Notes under the pieces: model-generated
The model's input: the letters and a program-made list of their open reading frames with translations, nothing else
What the model was told of the DNA's origin: nothing
The model's database searches: none
Shown here: piece after piece, positions 5,951 through 14,112 of the stretch
Numbering within the stretch: position 1 is the first letter of the stretch
How the letters are laid out: each line of letters starts with the position of its first letter
Assembly: GCA_020725625.1 (NCBI GenBank)
Contig: DYET01000098.1
Coordinates: 1 to 34,577, forward strand
DNA from: Desulfovirgula sp.
Lineage (GTDB): Bacteria > Bacillota > Desulfotomaculia > Desulfotomaculales > Desulfocucumaceae
Reading direction: 5' to 3'
Length of the DNA: 34,577 bases
Made by a program: the position numbers and the translations under genes

Positions 5951-7024
5951 ATGGCACAAATCCGGAGGAGAGGGCCAAACCGATATCTAATTACAGTGTA
6001 CGTTGGGAGGGATGCGCAAGGCAAGAAAGTATTCGAGAACGAAACCTTCTACGGCACACTGCCTGAGGCCAGGCAGCGGGCCGCAGAACTGGAAATCGGA
6101 AAGCGCAAAAAAGGACCAAGGAAACTTGCCGGGACCGTCGGAGAATACCTGGAGACCTGGCTGAAAAAGGTGGAGGGCACCGTATCCCGGCGGACGCAAG
6201 AATCCTATGCCTATCATGTAAAAAAAATGCTGCCCCTGCTAAACAACCTTCAACTGTACAACCTTACCGCCTACGAGCTGCAGGGGGCGCTGGCCGGACT
6301 GACCGGCAAGCCGAAAACACTGAAAGGCACGTACGGCGTGTTAAAGACCGCCCTGCGCCAGGCCGTGGCCTGGGGGCTGCTGAATACCGATCCCACGGCG
6401 GGACTCAAATCCCCGCGTGTCCCCAGGCGGGAAATCACCGTGCTGACCAGGGAGGAACTGCAAAGGCTTCTGGAAGCCGCCAGGGAATACAAACATCACC
6501 TGATCATCCGTCTCCTGGCTGCCACCGGCGCAAGGCTGGGTGAAATACTCGGACTGTCCTGGCGGGATCTCGACCTCGAAAAAGGGACGGCAACCATCAG
6601 GCGGGCCGCCGACCTCCGGTATAGGGAACTGAAAGAGACCAAGACTTCCAGCAGCCAGCGCACCCTGCCCCTGGACCCCGAAACGGTGGCGCTGCTCAAA
6701 GACTTCAAAAAGGCCCAGGGGAAAGGAAAGGTTACTGCCCTGAGAAAAGGTGACGCTCTGGTGTTCACTGCCCCGGACGGGAGGCCGGTACGTGAAATGG
6801 CCGTGCGGCGGACGCTCAACCGAATCCTGAGAACTGCCGGTCTTGACCATATCCGCATTCACGACCTGCGCCATACAGCGGCGTCATTACTGCTTGAACA
6901 CGGCTTCTCACTCGCGTCTGTCGCCGCATTCCTGGGTCACTCCAGCACAGCCACGACCGCTTCGATATACACTCATGCGGTCAGGCAGGGAGTGGGCATG
7001 AACGGGGTTTTGAATCCGAATTAG
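5951..7024 (+). CDS. int: Site-specific tyrosine recombinase (integrase)
   Basis: A 357-residue phage/ICE-type integrase. Residues 1-50 form an AP2-like arm-binding domain (RYLITVYVGRDAQGKKVF), residues 60-150 a SAM-like core-binding domain (GTVGEYLETWLKKVEG), and residues 165-345 the catalytic domain. The full catalytic set is visible: R195 in TGARLGEI, K231 near KETKTSSSQRTLPL, H304-R307 in HDLRH, H330 in LGHSS and Y340 in SIYTHA. ATG 5951 follows GGAGGTG; the GTG at 5903 in the same frame lies inside the terminator hairpin. The enzyme should integrate and excise the element together with the excisionase. It appears intact. Confidence 0.92.
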   Translation: MAQIRRRGPNRYLITVYVGRDAQGKKVFENETFYGTLPEARQRAAELEIGKRKKGPRKLAGTVGEYLETWLKKVEGTVSRRTQESYAYHVKKMLPLLNNLQLYNLTAYELQGALAGLTGKPKTLKGTYGVLKTALRQAVAWGLLNTDPTAGLKSPRVPRREITVLTREELQRLLEAAREYKHHLIIRLLAATGARLGEILGLSWRDLDLEKGTATIRRAADLRYRELKETKTSSSQRTLPLDPETVALLKDFKKAQGKGKVTALRKGDALVFTAPDGRPVREMAVRRTLNRILRTAGLDHIRIHDLRHTAASLLLEHGFSLASVAAFLGHSSTATTASIYTHAVRQGVGMNGVLNPN

Positions 7025-7123
7025 ATCAACAGTCAGGCAAAAATTCAGACAGCCAAAAATAAATTCAGTAAAATCAAGGGCTTGACACGGGGATAAATAC
7101 TTCGAAACCAGTCATCCCCACCA

Positions 7124-7165
7124 GTAAAATAAAGACTCCGAGAGATCGGAGTCTTTTGATTTTAC
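7124..7165. terminator. Bidirectional terminator between the element and the catabolic cluster
   Basis: AAAGACTCCGA (7131-7141), loop GAGA and TCGGAGTCTTT (7146-7156) form a perfect 11-bp stem. Pairing resumes beyond a 2-nt bulge with GTAAAAT (7124) and ATTTTAC (7165). T-rich sequence follows on both strands. Confidence 0.85.
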
Positions 7166-7177
7166 ATAGTTTTACCC

Positions 7178-7342
7178 TTACTTTACCCTTACCGGGAAAA
7201 AACCTGGTTCCGAAAAAGAATCTCCAGCAGTTTGGGCGTATATGTTTGCAGTGGTTCTGAAGTCTGCATGGCCCAGCCGGCCCTGGAGGGTCTTTAGGCC
7301 GCCCTCCGGCTTATCCCGGTACAGGGCCTGTTTAATCAAGAA
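7178..7342 (-). pseudogene. C-terminal remnant of a second tyrosine recombinase
   Basis: The minus strand between 7342 and the TAA at 7178-7180 reads 54 codons that include GGLKTLQGRLGHADFRTT and ANIYAQTAG. This matches the end of a tyrosine recombinase, with the LGH histidine box and the nucleophilic tyrosine, but lacks the ARxGE and HxLRH boxes. It differs from the intact integrase end (LGHSSTATTASIYTHA), so it comes from another enzyme. The frame is in phase with, and begins right after, the TAG stop of the SDR gene. It is most likely debris of an older integration at the same spot. Confidence 0.7.
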
Positions 7343-8143
7343 CTATTCCTTTCCAGGAGACGGTAGTCTATATGCATCACCGTATGAACCGAAGGCCGTC
7401 CACCCACCGTCTACGGGCAGGTTAATTCCAGTAATATAACTGGCAGTGTCTGAAAGAAGAAAAAGAACTGCCCCCGCCACTTCCTCGGGAAGGCCCACCC
7501 TTCCCACGGGAGTGCGCCTGATGATATCGCTTTCGTCAAACTTGCCGCCCAGGATTAACCGTTCCACCATGGGGGTGCGGATATATCCCGGGGAAACGGC
7601 ATTCACGTTGATGTTATAGTGGGCACATTCCACTGCAAGTACCCTGGTAAACATTATAACGCCTGCCTTGGCGGTACTGTATGCGTTTCGCATGGGAAGG
7701 CCCACCACGCCTGCTATGGAGGATATGTTAACGATTTTGCCCGACTTTTGTTTGACCATGTATTTGGCAACGTTTTGGCAGCATAGATAACAGCCCCGGA
7801 GGTGAACATCTATCACCCTCTGCCAGTCGTCCGTTCTTTGCTTCATCGCCGGGGCTGCCTGATCCAAAATGCCGGCGCTGTTAACCAGAAGATCAATCCT
7901 GCCGAACTCTTCCACCGCCCTGTCCACCATGGAAATAACCTCTTTCTCCACACTGACGTCAGCCCCTCTGGCCATGCTTCGGCGCCCCAGTGAAACTATT
8001 TCTTCAGCTACACCCTCCGCCAGTTCCACATTTAAATCGTTGACAACTACATCAGCCCCCTCCCGGGCCAGAGACAGAGCTATGCATTTTCCAATGCCGC
8101 TTCCGGCCCCGGTTACAAGAGCTATTTTATCTGTAAACCGCAT
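7343..8143 (-). CDS. Short-chain dehydrogenase/reductase (SDR)
   Basis: A 266-residue classical SDR. The NAD(P)-binding TGAGSGIG is near residue 11, the NAG-like motif is NSAG, the catalytic serine is in IVNISSIAG and the YSTAK motif supplies Tyr and Lys. The acidic residue after beta-2 (VVNDLN) favours NAD(H). ATG 8143 follows AAGGAGGG. As the last gene of the minus-strand run it would act on a 3-hydroxyacyl-CoA or alcohol/ketone intermediate of the pathway; FabG-like 3-oxoacyl reductase activity is the default guess. The C-terminus after VDGGWTAFG is about 15 residues longer than usual and its stop adjoins the recombinase remnant, so the native 3' end may have been altered. Confidence 0.85.
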   Translation of the reverse strand: MRFTDKIALVTGAGSGIGKCIALSLAREGADVVVNDLNVELAEGVAEEIVSLGRRSMARGADVSVEKEVISMVDRAVEEFGRIDLLVNSAGILDQAAPAMKQRTDDWQRVIDVHLRGCYLCCQNVAKYMVKQKSGKIVNISSIAGVVGLPMRNAYSTAKAGVIMFTRVLAVECAHYNINVNAVSPGYIRTPMVERLILGGKFDESDIIRRTPVGRVGLPEEVAGAVLFLLSDTASYITGINLPVDGGWTAFGSYGDAYRLPSPGKE

Positions 8144-8210
8144 ACATACTTCCCTCCTTCATTAAAAACAACAAACAATCTTCCGCACCATCTCAAACCT
8201 GAGAAAAACA

Positions 8211-8256
8211 AAGCCCCCGGAAAGCATATGTTGTTAGGACACCTTACACTGGGGGC
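8211..8256. other. Large-loop inverted repeat between SDR and ligase genes
   Basis: GCCCCC near 8212 and GGGGGC near 8251 could pair across a loop of about 30 nt in the 142-bp gap. There is no clear T tract; I see no promoter with good boxes. It may be a weak transcription-attenuation or processing structure. Confidence 0.3.
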
Positions 8257-8285
8257 AATCATGAAAGCGGGTTTTGATCACGGAT

Positions 8286-9827
8286 TTAACTATACAATTC
8301 GCGCAGCCTGGTTTTGAGAACCTTGCCCGCTGCGTTACGGGGGAGGGCATCGGTAAACTCCACCGAACGGGGCTTCTTGTAACCCGCCAGGCGCCCCGAG
8401 CACCACTCTATAATTTCCTCGGCTGTCAGGGATTCGCCTGGCTTCGGCACCACCACCGCGTGGACCCTTTCCCCCCACTTCTCGTCCGGCACCCCGATCA
8501 CCGCCGCCTCCTGCACTTTTTCGTGCCGGTACAGCACCTCCTCCACCTCAGCCGGGTATACATTCTCACCGCCGGTTATGACCATATCCTTTTTCCGGTC
8601 CACCACATACACAAACCCCTCGTCGTCCAGCCGCACCAGGTCGCCGCTGTGGAACCAGCCGTCCACAATTGCCTCGGCGGTGGCAGACGGGTCCCGGTAG
8701 TATTCCTTCATCATGGTGGGGCCCCGGTAGGTAATTTCTCCGACCTCTCCCACCGGCACGTCATTGCCGGCGTCATCCACCACCCGGATTTCTACGTTAA
8801 AAACCGGGCGTCCCACCGAATCGGGCTTGCGCAGGAAATCTTCGGCCTTCAGCACTGTGGTTACCGGGCTCATCTCGGTCTGTCCCAGGGCGTCGTAAAG
8901 GCCCATATTGGGCAAGGTTTTAGATACATACTGTTTTAAGGGCAGGGGCATAATGGCCGCCCCGGTGATGCCTATCCTCAGCCCGGCAAGTTTTTCAGCC
9001 GCCCCGGGCACCTGGAGGATCATCTGCCACATGGCCGGAACCAGGAATATAACGGTTCCCCCCTCCCGGGCAATGGTCTCCGCCACATCTGCGGGATTAA
9101 AAATTTTTACCAGCACAATCTTGACCCCCAGCAGCACGTGCATCAGCACGGCAAAGAGGGCGGCGGTGTGAAAGATGGGAGGCACGCAGATATATACGTC
9201 CGTGGGCTTTAAGCCAATCTCAATTATGCCGTTGAAACAGCACATCATTTTGTTTTTGTGGGTTAGCACCGCTCCCTTGGGCCTTCCCGTGGTCCCGGAG
9301 GTGTACATTATGTAGGCGTCGTCATCATCGTATACCGGCACCATGGGCTCCTCTTCCGACCCTTCCGAAAGCAGATCCTCATAGCCGATGAAACCTTCTT
9401 CCGGGTCCTTGTCCAGCGTCACCAAGTCCTCTACGCCCGGAATCCGGTCCCTGATTTCTTTGATCGTCCTGTTGTACAGCCCGTCGAAGACTAGCATGCG
9501 GGACTGGGAGTGGTTAAGAATATACACCATCTCCTGGCCCGCCAGGCGGAAATTCACCGGGACCGCCACCACCCCCAGCTTTGCCAGGGCAAAGTAGCAC
9601 TCCACCATCTGGGAGCAGTTAAACATCAGCAGGGCAACCTTGTCTCCCCGGGCCACACCCTTCCTGGCCAGGGCCGAGGCCAGCTTGTTTACCCTCCGGT
9701 TCAATTCCAGGTAAGTATACCGCAGGTCTCCGTCCACCAGGGCAATCCTGTCGGGGATTCTCCTGGCCTGCCGGGCCAGAACTTCTCCAATAACCAGCTG
9801 ACGCGCCAAAATCCCGCTGGCGTCCAT
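8286..9827 (-). CDS. AMP-dependent acyl-CoA ligase (fatty-acid type)
   Basis: A 513-residue ANL-superfamily ligase that would form acyl-AMP and then the CoA thioester in the cytoplasm. Visible motifs are the P-loop YTSGTTGRPKGAVLTH, the A5 motif YDALGQTEMS, HSGDL with the hinge VDRKKDMVITGGENVYP, and the C-terminal lysine in PRNAAGKVLKTRL. ATG 9827 is preferred since GGGGGTGT precedes it; GTG 9833 is possible. It resembles long/medium-chain fatty-acyl and O-succinylbenzoate-type ligases. It is the fourth ligase in the cluster by transcript order and lies 21 bp after the dehydrogenase stop, so they are co-transcribed. The substrate cannot be told from sequence alone. Confidence 0.88.
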   Translation of the reverse strand: MDASGILARQLVIGEVLARQARRIPDRIALVDGDLRYTYLELNRRVNKLASALARKGVARGDKVALLMFNCSQMVECYFALAKLGVVAVPVNFRLAGQEMVYILNHSQSRMLVFDGLYNRTIKEIRDRIPGVEDLVTLDKDPEEGFIGYEDLLSEGSEEEPMVPVYDDDDAYIMYTSGTTGRPKGAVLTHKNKMMCCFNGIIEIGLKPTDVYICVPPIFHTAALFAVLMHVLLGVKIVLVKIFNPADVAETIAREGGTVIFLVPAMWQMILQVPGAAEKLAGLRIGITGAAIMPLPLKQYVSKTLPNMGLYDALGQTEMSPVTTVLKAEDFLRKPDSVGRPVFNVEIRVVDDAGNDVPVGEVGEITYRGPTMMKEYYRDPSATAEAIVDGWFHSGDLVRLDDEGFVYVVDRKKDMVITGGENVYPAEVEEVLYRHEKVQEAAVIGVPDEKWGERVHAVVVPKPGESLTAEEIIEWCSGRLAGYKKPRSVEFTDALPRNAAGKVLKTRLRELYS

Positions 9828-9848
9828 AACCACACCCCCATATTCTCT

Positions 9849-11018
9849 TCAGGCCGTAGCATTATTCAGACCAAGCAGCCCACCTATGGAATTTTTAAGG
9901 ACTTCCAAAGTCACTCCGCCTCCCATCAGGGTCAGGGAATCCCTGACATAACGCTGGGCGTCGTACTCCATTGCATATCCGTAGCCGCCGAATATCTGCA
10001 GACACTGCAGTGCTGCTTTTTTGGCGGTCTCAGAGGCATGGGCCCTGGCCATGGCAGCCTCCAGCAGGCATGGCCTGCCCTGGTCCGCAAGCCATGCCGC
10101 CCTGTAGGTCAAAAGCCTTACGGATTGGATATCCATGGCCATATCCACCAGCATATGCCTTACCGCCTCAAATTCAACAATGGCTTTCCCGAACTGTACC
10201 CTTTCCCCGGCGTAATTTGCCGCGTAATCATACGCTCCCTGGGCTATGCCCAGGCTGCAGGCGGCTACTTCCAGATGATCCGACTCCTGAACGGTTGCCA
10301 GTTGATCCCATCCCAGGTTGATTTTTTCCACGCCTCCCAATAAATCTTCCTCCGGCACACAGACGTTGAAGAGGGTCACCTCACCCAGGCCAAAGCCGTT
10401 AAAGCCGGTTTTTTCAATTTTATTTACGCTGATGCCCGGAGTTTTCATATCTACGATAAAAAACGACAGGCCCTTTTTATCGTCCCCGCTTTCCTCCGTA
10501 CGGGCCAGGGTTAACATGTAATCCGCGGTGTCCGCCAGCCGCACAAAGGTTTTGGCACCGTTTAAGATAAATTTCCCGCCGTCCCTTAAGGCCGTGGTCC
10601 TGATAGAGGATAAGCCTGAAAAACCCGTGCCGGGCTCCGACAGTCCGCACGTAAAAAACAGCGATCCCCGGGCGAGGCCGGGCAGGTACTTTTTCTTCTG
10701 ATCATTGCTGCCAAGATCGGAAATGTTCTTGCCCCCGCACAGGGTGGGACTGACAAAGGCCCCCGCCAGCACGGGATAAATTGTGGATATCTCTTCCGCC
10801 ACAATCACCGCCCCGAGAATGCTTCTCCCCACGCCCCCGTATTCCTCGTCAATGGCCAGCCCGCACAAATCCATCCCTGCGACTTTTTTAATCATACCCC
10901 CGGGAAATTCTTCCCTGCCGTCAAGCCCCATGACCACGTCCCTCGGACACTCTTTTGAAACAAATTTCCGGATCATGTCTTTGAGGTCTTTTTGCTCGTC
11001 AGTTAATTCAAAGCCCAT
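9849..11018 (-). CDS. Acyl-CoA dehydrogenase, atypical catalytic region
   Basis: A 389-residue FAD enzyme of normal length, with N-terminal helices (MGFELTDEQKDLKDMIRKFV), the flavin/substrate motif CGLSEPGTGFSGLSS, and the C-terminal IFGGYGYAMEYDAQRYVRDS. The usual YEGTxEIQ box with the catalytic glutamate is replaced by LMGGGVTLEVL, so Glu at that position is absent. ATVQESDHLEVAACSLGIAQ has acidic residues in the helix where isovaleryl-type dehydrogenases place their base. It should catalyse alpha-beta desaturation of an acyl-CoA, with electrons going to ETF (not in the window). Start ATG 11018 follows a moderate ribosome site. Note ELTEPNAGSD-like motif divergence (SEPGTGFSG). Confidence 0.85.
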   Translation of the reverse strand: MGFELTDEQKDLKDMIRKFVSKECPRDVVMGLDGREEFPGGMIKKVAGMDLCGLAIDEEYGGVGRSILGAVIVAEEISTIYPVLAGAFVSPTLCGGKNISDLGSNDQKKKYLPGLARGSLFFTCGLSEPGTGFSGLSSIRTTALRDGGKFILNGAKTFVRLADTADYMLTLARTEESGDDKKGLSFFIVDMKTPGISVNKIEKTGFNGFGLGEVTLFNVCVPEEDLLGGVEKINLGWDQLATVQESDHLEVAACSLGIAQGAYDYAANYAGERVQFGKAIVEFEAVRHMLVDMAMDIQSVRLLTYRAAWLADQGRPCLLEAAMARAHASETAKKAALQCLQIFGGYGYAMEYDAQRYVRDSLTLMGGGVTLEVLKNSIGGLLGLNNATA

Positions 11019-11066
11019 AGTTAACGCTCCTTGTCAGGAATATTATGATCAGGCGGGCCCTCAGCC

Positions 11067-12155
11067 CTACCATTGCTCAAGGGTACTGCGCCATACCTTC
11101 TCCCAGGTGTTCAAAAGTTTCTCTTCCCCGCCTGCGGCTGACTTTTTGACCTCCCGCACACCCAGGTAAGACTCCCGCAGCCAAACAATTTTATCCCGGA
11201 TCTCCTTTATGTAGTTCCCTGCGTACTCCTCACCCCGGACGGCAAAGGCCCCGGCGGCGCAGGCGCCGGAATAAAGGGCCAGTCCGATTCCCTCACCGCT
11301 CATTGGGACAACCAGGCCGGCGGCGTCACCGGCCAGAAGGACGCCGCCTTTACCCTGTAACGACTGGCCGCCGAACCAGCTGCCATAAAGCAGCGGCTCC
11401 CTGCATCCCTTTTCGAAGACAACAGCCTCGACCTGTAATCCGAACTTGCTTTTCAGCAAGTCCAGCCCCCAATTGCGAATGTTCATAAATTCCTTCAACG
11501 GTCCCCCGGCCTCAAACACAATATCCTGCTGCTTGTAGTGCAGCGAAACATAATACGGCGCTATTGCCGCATTTGTAAACAGGTGAAAATAATCCGGGTC
11601 CAGGTCTGACTTTCCCCTGACGACCTGCTGGTAACCATACGCGTACTCGGCCTTCAAACCCGGATAGAGTTTTTCTCTGACCCGCGAGGCTGCTCCGTCG
11701 GCTCCCACGACTCCGGCGGCCGTATAGCCGGTAAACCCCTGCTTGGTCCTGCAGGTAATCCTATAGCCGTTTTCCGCCAGGTCCAGGCTTATAAATTCCG
11801 CGGATCTGATCGTTTCGGCGCCGCTTTCCACAGCCCTGTCCAGCATCCAGCTGTCCAGGTCCCGCCGCCGGTAGGCGGGCATCGGCCAGTCCAAAAGCCG
11901 GGGCGGCTTAGTATTCACATGCAGGGCGAATCCCTTTAACTTTTTATGGAAAATGTCTTCCGGAGGCCAGCCGGCGAAAACCCGGCGGGCGGTCTCCCGG
12001 GCCAGCTTGCTGACGATTAACCCCGAGCAGACTTTGTCCCTTGGGAATCCTTCCTTTTCAATCACCAATGTTTTAAGCCCCAGCCCGGCCGCCGCGGCGG
12101 CTGCCGAACAGCCCGCCGGGCCCGCCCCGATGACGGCTAGATCATACATTTTCAT
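11067..12155 (-). CDS. Geranylgeranyl-reductase-family FAD-dependent oxidoreductase
   Basis: A 362-residue flavoprotein. The N-terminal Rossmann motif is DLAVIGAGPAGCSAAAAAAG, followed by VIEKEGFPRDKVCSG, the GG-reductase/PHBH signature around the FAD, VVGADGAASRVREKL, and a GD box LLAGDAAGLVVPMSGEGIGL. ATG 12155 (MKMYDL) is used because AGGGTGAAGG precedes it; a longer frame starts at 12185. Members reduce double bonds of isoprenoids or other alkenes, or oxidise substrates with quinone/ferredoxin partners. It sits among ligase and acyl-CoA dehydrogenase genes, so it may reduce an unsaturated intermediate or serve as an electron-transfer flavoprotein dehydrogenase analogue. No Fe-S cluster domain is seen. 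Confidence 0.8.
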   Translation of the reverse strand: MKMYDLAVIGAGPAGCSAAAAAAGLGLKTLVIEKEGFPRDKVCSGLIVSKLARETARRVFAGWPPEDIFHKKLKGFALHVNTKPPRLLDWPMPAYRRRDLDSWMLDRAVESGAETIRSAEFISLDLAENGYRITCRTKQGFTGYTAAGVVGADGAASRVREKLYPGLKAEYAYGYQQVVRGKSDLDPDYFHLFTNAAIAPYYVSLHYKQQDIVFEAGGPLKEFMNIRNWGLDLLKSKFGLQVEAVVFEKGCREPLLYGSWFGGQSLQGKGGVLLAGDAAGLVVPMSGEGIGLALYSGACAAGAFAVRGEEYAGNYIKEIRDKIVWLRESYLGVREVKKSAAGGEEKLLNTWEKVWRSTLEQW

Positions 12156-12276
12156 GCCTTCACCCTTTAAAAAGCTGCCAGCCAATTAGCTGTCGGTTTT
12201 AAGCTTGTCACCACAAAAGGTACAGGGGTGCGGAAATTGGGATTAGAACAGTCCGCCCTTTGCGGCATGGGGGGTG

Positions 12277-13986
12277 CTAATTCTTTTCCTGGGCAAGTTC
12301 CCTGAGTTGTCTTTTTAACACCTTGCCCACCGGGTTTCTGGGCAGGGTATCTACGGTGACAATCTTCTCCGGGAGCTTGTAGACGGCGATATCTTTTCCC
12401 TTTAGAAACGCAATAATTTCTTCCAGGGTAACGCTCTCACCCTTCGCCGGCACCGTGACGGCGCAGATTCTCTCGCCCAGCTTTTCGTCCGGGTATCCCA
12501 CCACGGCCACCTCGGCCACCTTTGGGTGCTCAACGATCAGGTATTCCAGCTCTTCCGGGGAAATGTTCATGCCTCCCCGGATGATCAGGTCCTTGGACCG
12601 GCCGCAGAAAAGGTAGCGGTTCAGGTTTCCCTCTTCCCCCTCGATGGAGAAAAGGTCGCCGGTATAGAAATAGCCTTCATCGTCAAAGGCCTTTTGGGTG
12701 AGGTCGGGGCGCTTGTAGTAGCCCGCGAACACCGCCGGCCCTTTAATGCACATTTCACCGGGAACGCCTTTTTCAGTTATCAACTCCCTGGTTACCGGGT
12801 CCACCAGCCTGGTGGACATCTGGTTGGCCACCCTGACCTTCCACGTAAGTCCCCGGACACCCCAGCGCGGGAAATACTGGGCCCGGTCGTCGGGGTTGGG
12901 GAAGTCCTTCGGGCCGCTGACCAGGGATATTCCCTCGTTGGAACCGAAAATATTAATTACATTGACTCCGTACTTCTCCTGATACTGCCTGACCATCCAG
13001 GGCGACAGGGGTGCGGACCCCGACCCGATGCTCTTCACCGAGCTGATGTCAATGCTGTTCAGGATGGCCGTGTTTTGCAGCAGCATATTCAGAACCGCCG
13101 GTGGAACCACGGTGTAGTTGATCCTTTCAGCCTGGACCTGGCCGAGGAAAACCTGCAGGTCGTAGGGGTGGTGCAGGACGAATTTCCCGCCGGTAAGCAG
13201 CCAGGGAACAAACATCCCACCTATTGAGGCCATGTTGATAAACGGAAATGGGTTCAATATATTGCAGCCCTCGTCCATCTCGCAGCCATCCACCAGAACT
13301 GAGGAAATTGATATCCAGTGATTGTGGCTCCGGGGAACCCCCTTGGGGTCGGCCTCGGTCCCCGATGTCCAGCAGACGGTAAAAACGTCGTTGGCCGACG
13401 GCGCATTTCCGGCCAGGTAATCATGCAGGGGTTTTTCGTCCCTGTCTTTGAAAAGCAGTTCCTGCAGGGACAAAACTCCCGGCGGAAGATCCCCGCCGGC
13501 CCCGATAATGGTCTTTAGGCTTGGAAATTCGGCCTTAAGCCCCAAAACCATGTCGGCGTAGTTAAATCCCCCAAAATTAATTGTCGTGATGAAGGCCTTG
13601 GGATTTGTGACAGACATCGTATGCCTTAATTCGTGGGTACGGTACTGGACGGGCAGCGGGCTGGCAATTGCCCCGATTCTGGCCAGGGCCAGGTAAACAC
13701 AGGCCAGTTCCACAATATTGGGCAGTTGTATCATGACTATATCGTCCTTCCTGATCCCGGCGCCGATTAATCCCGCCGCCAGCCGGTCCACGGCCCGCCT
13801 TGCCTCGGCGTAAGTCAGGCGCAGCTGTTCGCCCACGGTGAATTTTTCACGGTTGGGGGCGTCCGCCAGGGCGACTTCATTTGGATTTTTCTCTGCGTTC
13901 TTGAGAAACAGGTCAACGACGGTCTGAGTACCCCACCATCCTTTTTCCGTGTACTCCCGGATCTGGCTTTCCGGAGTTAATATCAT
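12277..13986 (-). CDS. AMP-dependent acyl-CoA ligase with divergent P-loop
   Basis: A 569-residue ANL ligase. The P-loop reads CWTSGTEADPKGVPRSHNHW, in which the usual TTGxPKG is TEADPKG; the PRSH ending recalls aryl-acid (2,3-dihydroxybenzoate-type) and cyclohexanecarboxylate-type ligases. The A5 motif is NIFGSNEGIS, the A7/hinge region is YTGDLF ... CGRSKDLIIRGGMNISPEEL and the catalytic lysine is in PRNPVGKVLKRQL. ATG 13986 follows GGAGGTG at a normal distance. The initial part (WWGTQTVVDLFLKNAEKNP) is typical of the medium-chain/alicyclic group. It is one of three adjacent ligases, each unlike the others, which suggests several related acid substrates or one substrate plus its breakdown products. 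Confidence 0.88.
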   Translation of the reverse strand: MILTPESQIREYTEKGWWGTQTVVDLFLKNAEKNPNEVALADAPNREKFTVGEQLRLTYAEARRAVDRLAAGLIGAGIRKDDIVMIQLPNIVELACVYLALARIGAIASPLPVQYRTHELRHTMSVTNPKAFITTINFGGFNYADMVLGLKAEFPSLKTIIGAGGDLPPGVLSLQELLFKDRDEKPLHDYLAGNAPSANDVFTVCWTSGTEADPKGVPRSHNHWISISSVLVDGCEMDEGCNILNPFPFINMASIGGMFVPWLLTGGKFVLHHPYDLQVFLGQVQAERINYTVVPPAVLNMLLQNTAILNSIDISSVKSIGSGSAPLSPWMVRQYQEKYGVNVINIFGSNEGISLVSGPKDFPNPDDRAQYFPRWGVRGLTWKVRVANQMSTRLVDPVTRELITEKGVPGEMCIKGPAVFAGYYKRPDLTQKAFDDEGYFYTGDLFSIEGEEGNLNRYLFCGRSKDLIIRGGMNISPEELEYLIVEHPKVAEVAVVGYPDEKLGERICAVTVPAKGESVTLEEIIAFLKGKDIAVYKLPEKIVTVDTLPRNPVGKVLKRQLRELAQEKN

Positions 13987-14014
13987 TTTCCGCACCTCCA
14001 CATGATTATATAGC

Positions 14015-14106
14015 TTCTAGCTTCTAACCTCTGGCTTCTAGTTGCCAGTGGCCGGCTGCTAGCCGCTGCTGATTACCAATCCCCAACCCCTAATCCCCAA
14101 TCCCCC
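14015..14106 (-). repeat. Low-complexity intergenic tract with G-quadruplex motif
   Basis: On the transcribed (minus) sense, the sequence right after the ligase stop codon at 14113 reads GGGGG-ATT-GGGG-ATTA-GGGG-TT-GGGG (C-runs at 14081-14084, 14087-14090, 14095-14098 and 14102-14106 on the + strand). These four G-runs meet the standard quadruplex rule. The rest of the gap (14015-14042) is a degenerate TAGCTTCTAG-type tandem repeat. Both could affect transcription or message stability between the two ligase genes. Confidence 0.7.
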
Positions 14107-14112
14107 GTTTTT

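Noticed and set aside
7025-7342. tRNA gene as integration target
   Set aside because: I looked for a 3' tRNA half with CCA-proximal T-arm (GGTTCGAAT-like) next to the integrase and found none; only a terminator and a recombinase stump are present.
8274-8939. Long + strand frames opposite the catabolic genes, such as this one and those near 16060-17049 and 27817-28728
   Set aside because: They are antisense shadows of strongly supported acyl-CoA genes, caused by codon bias, with no matching motifs or ribosome sites.
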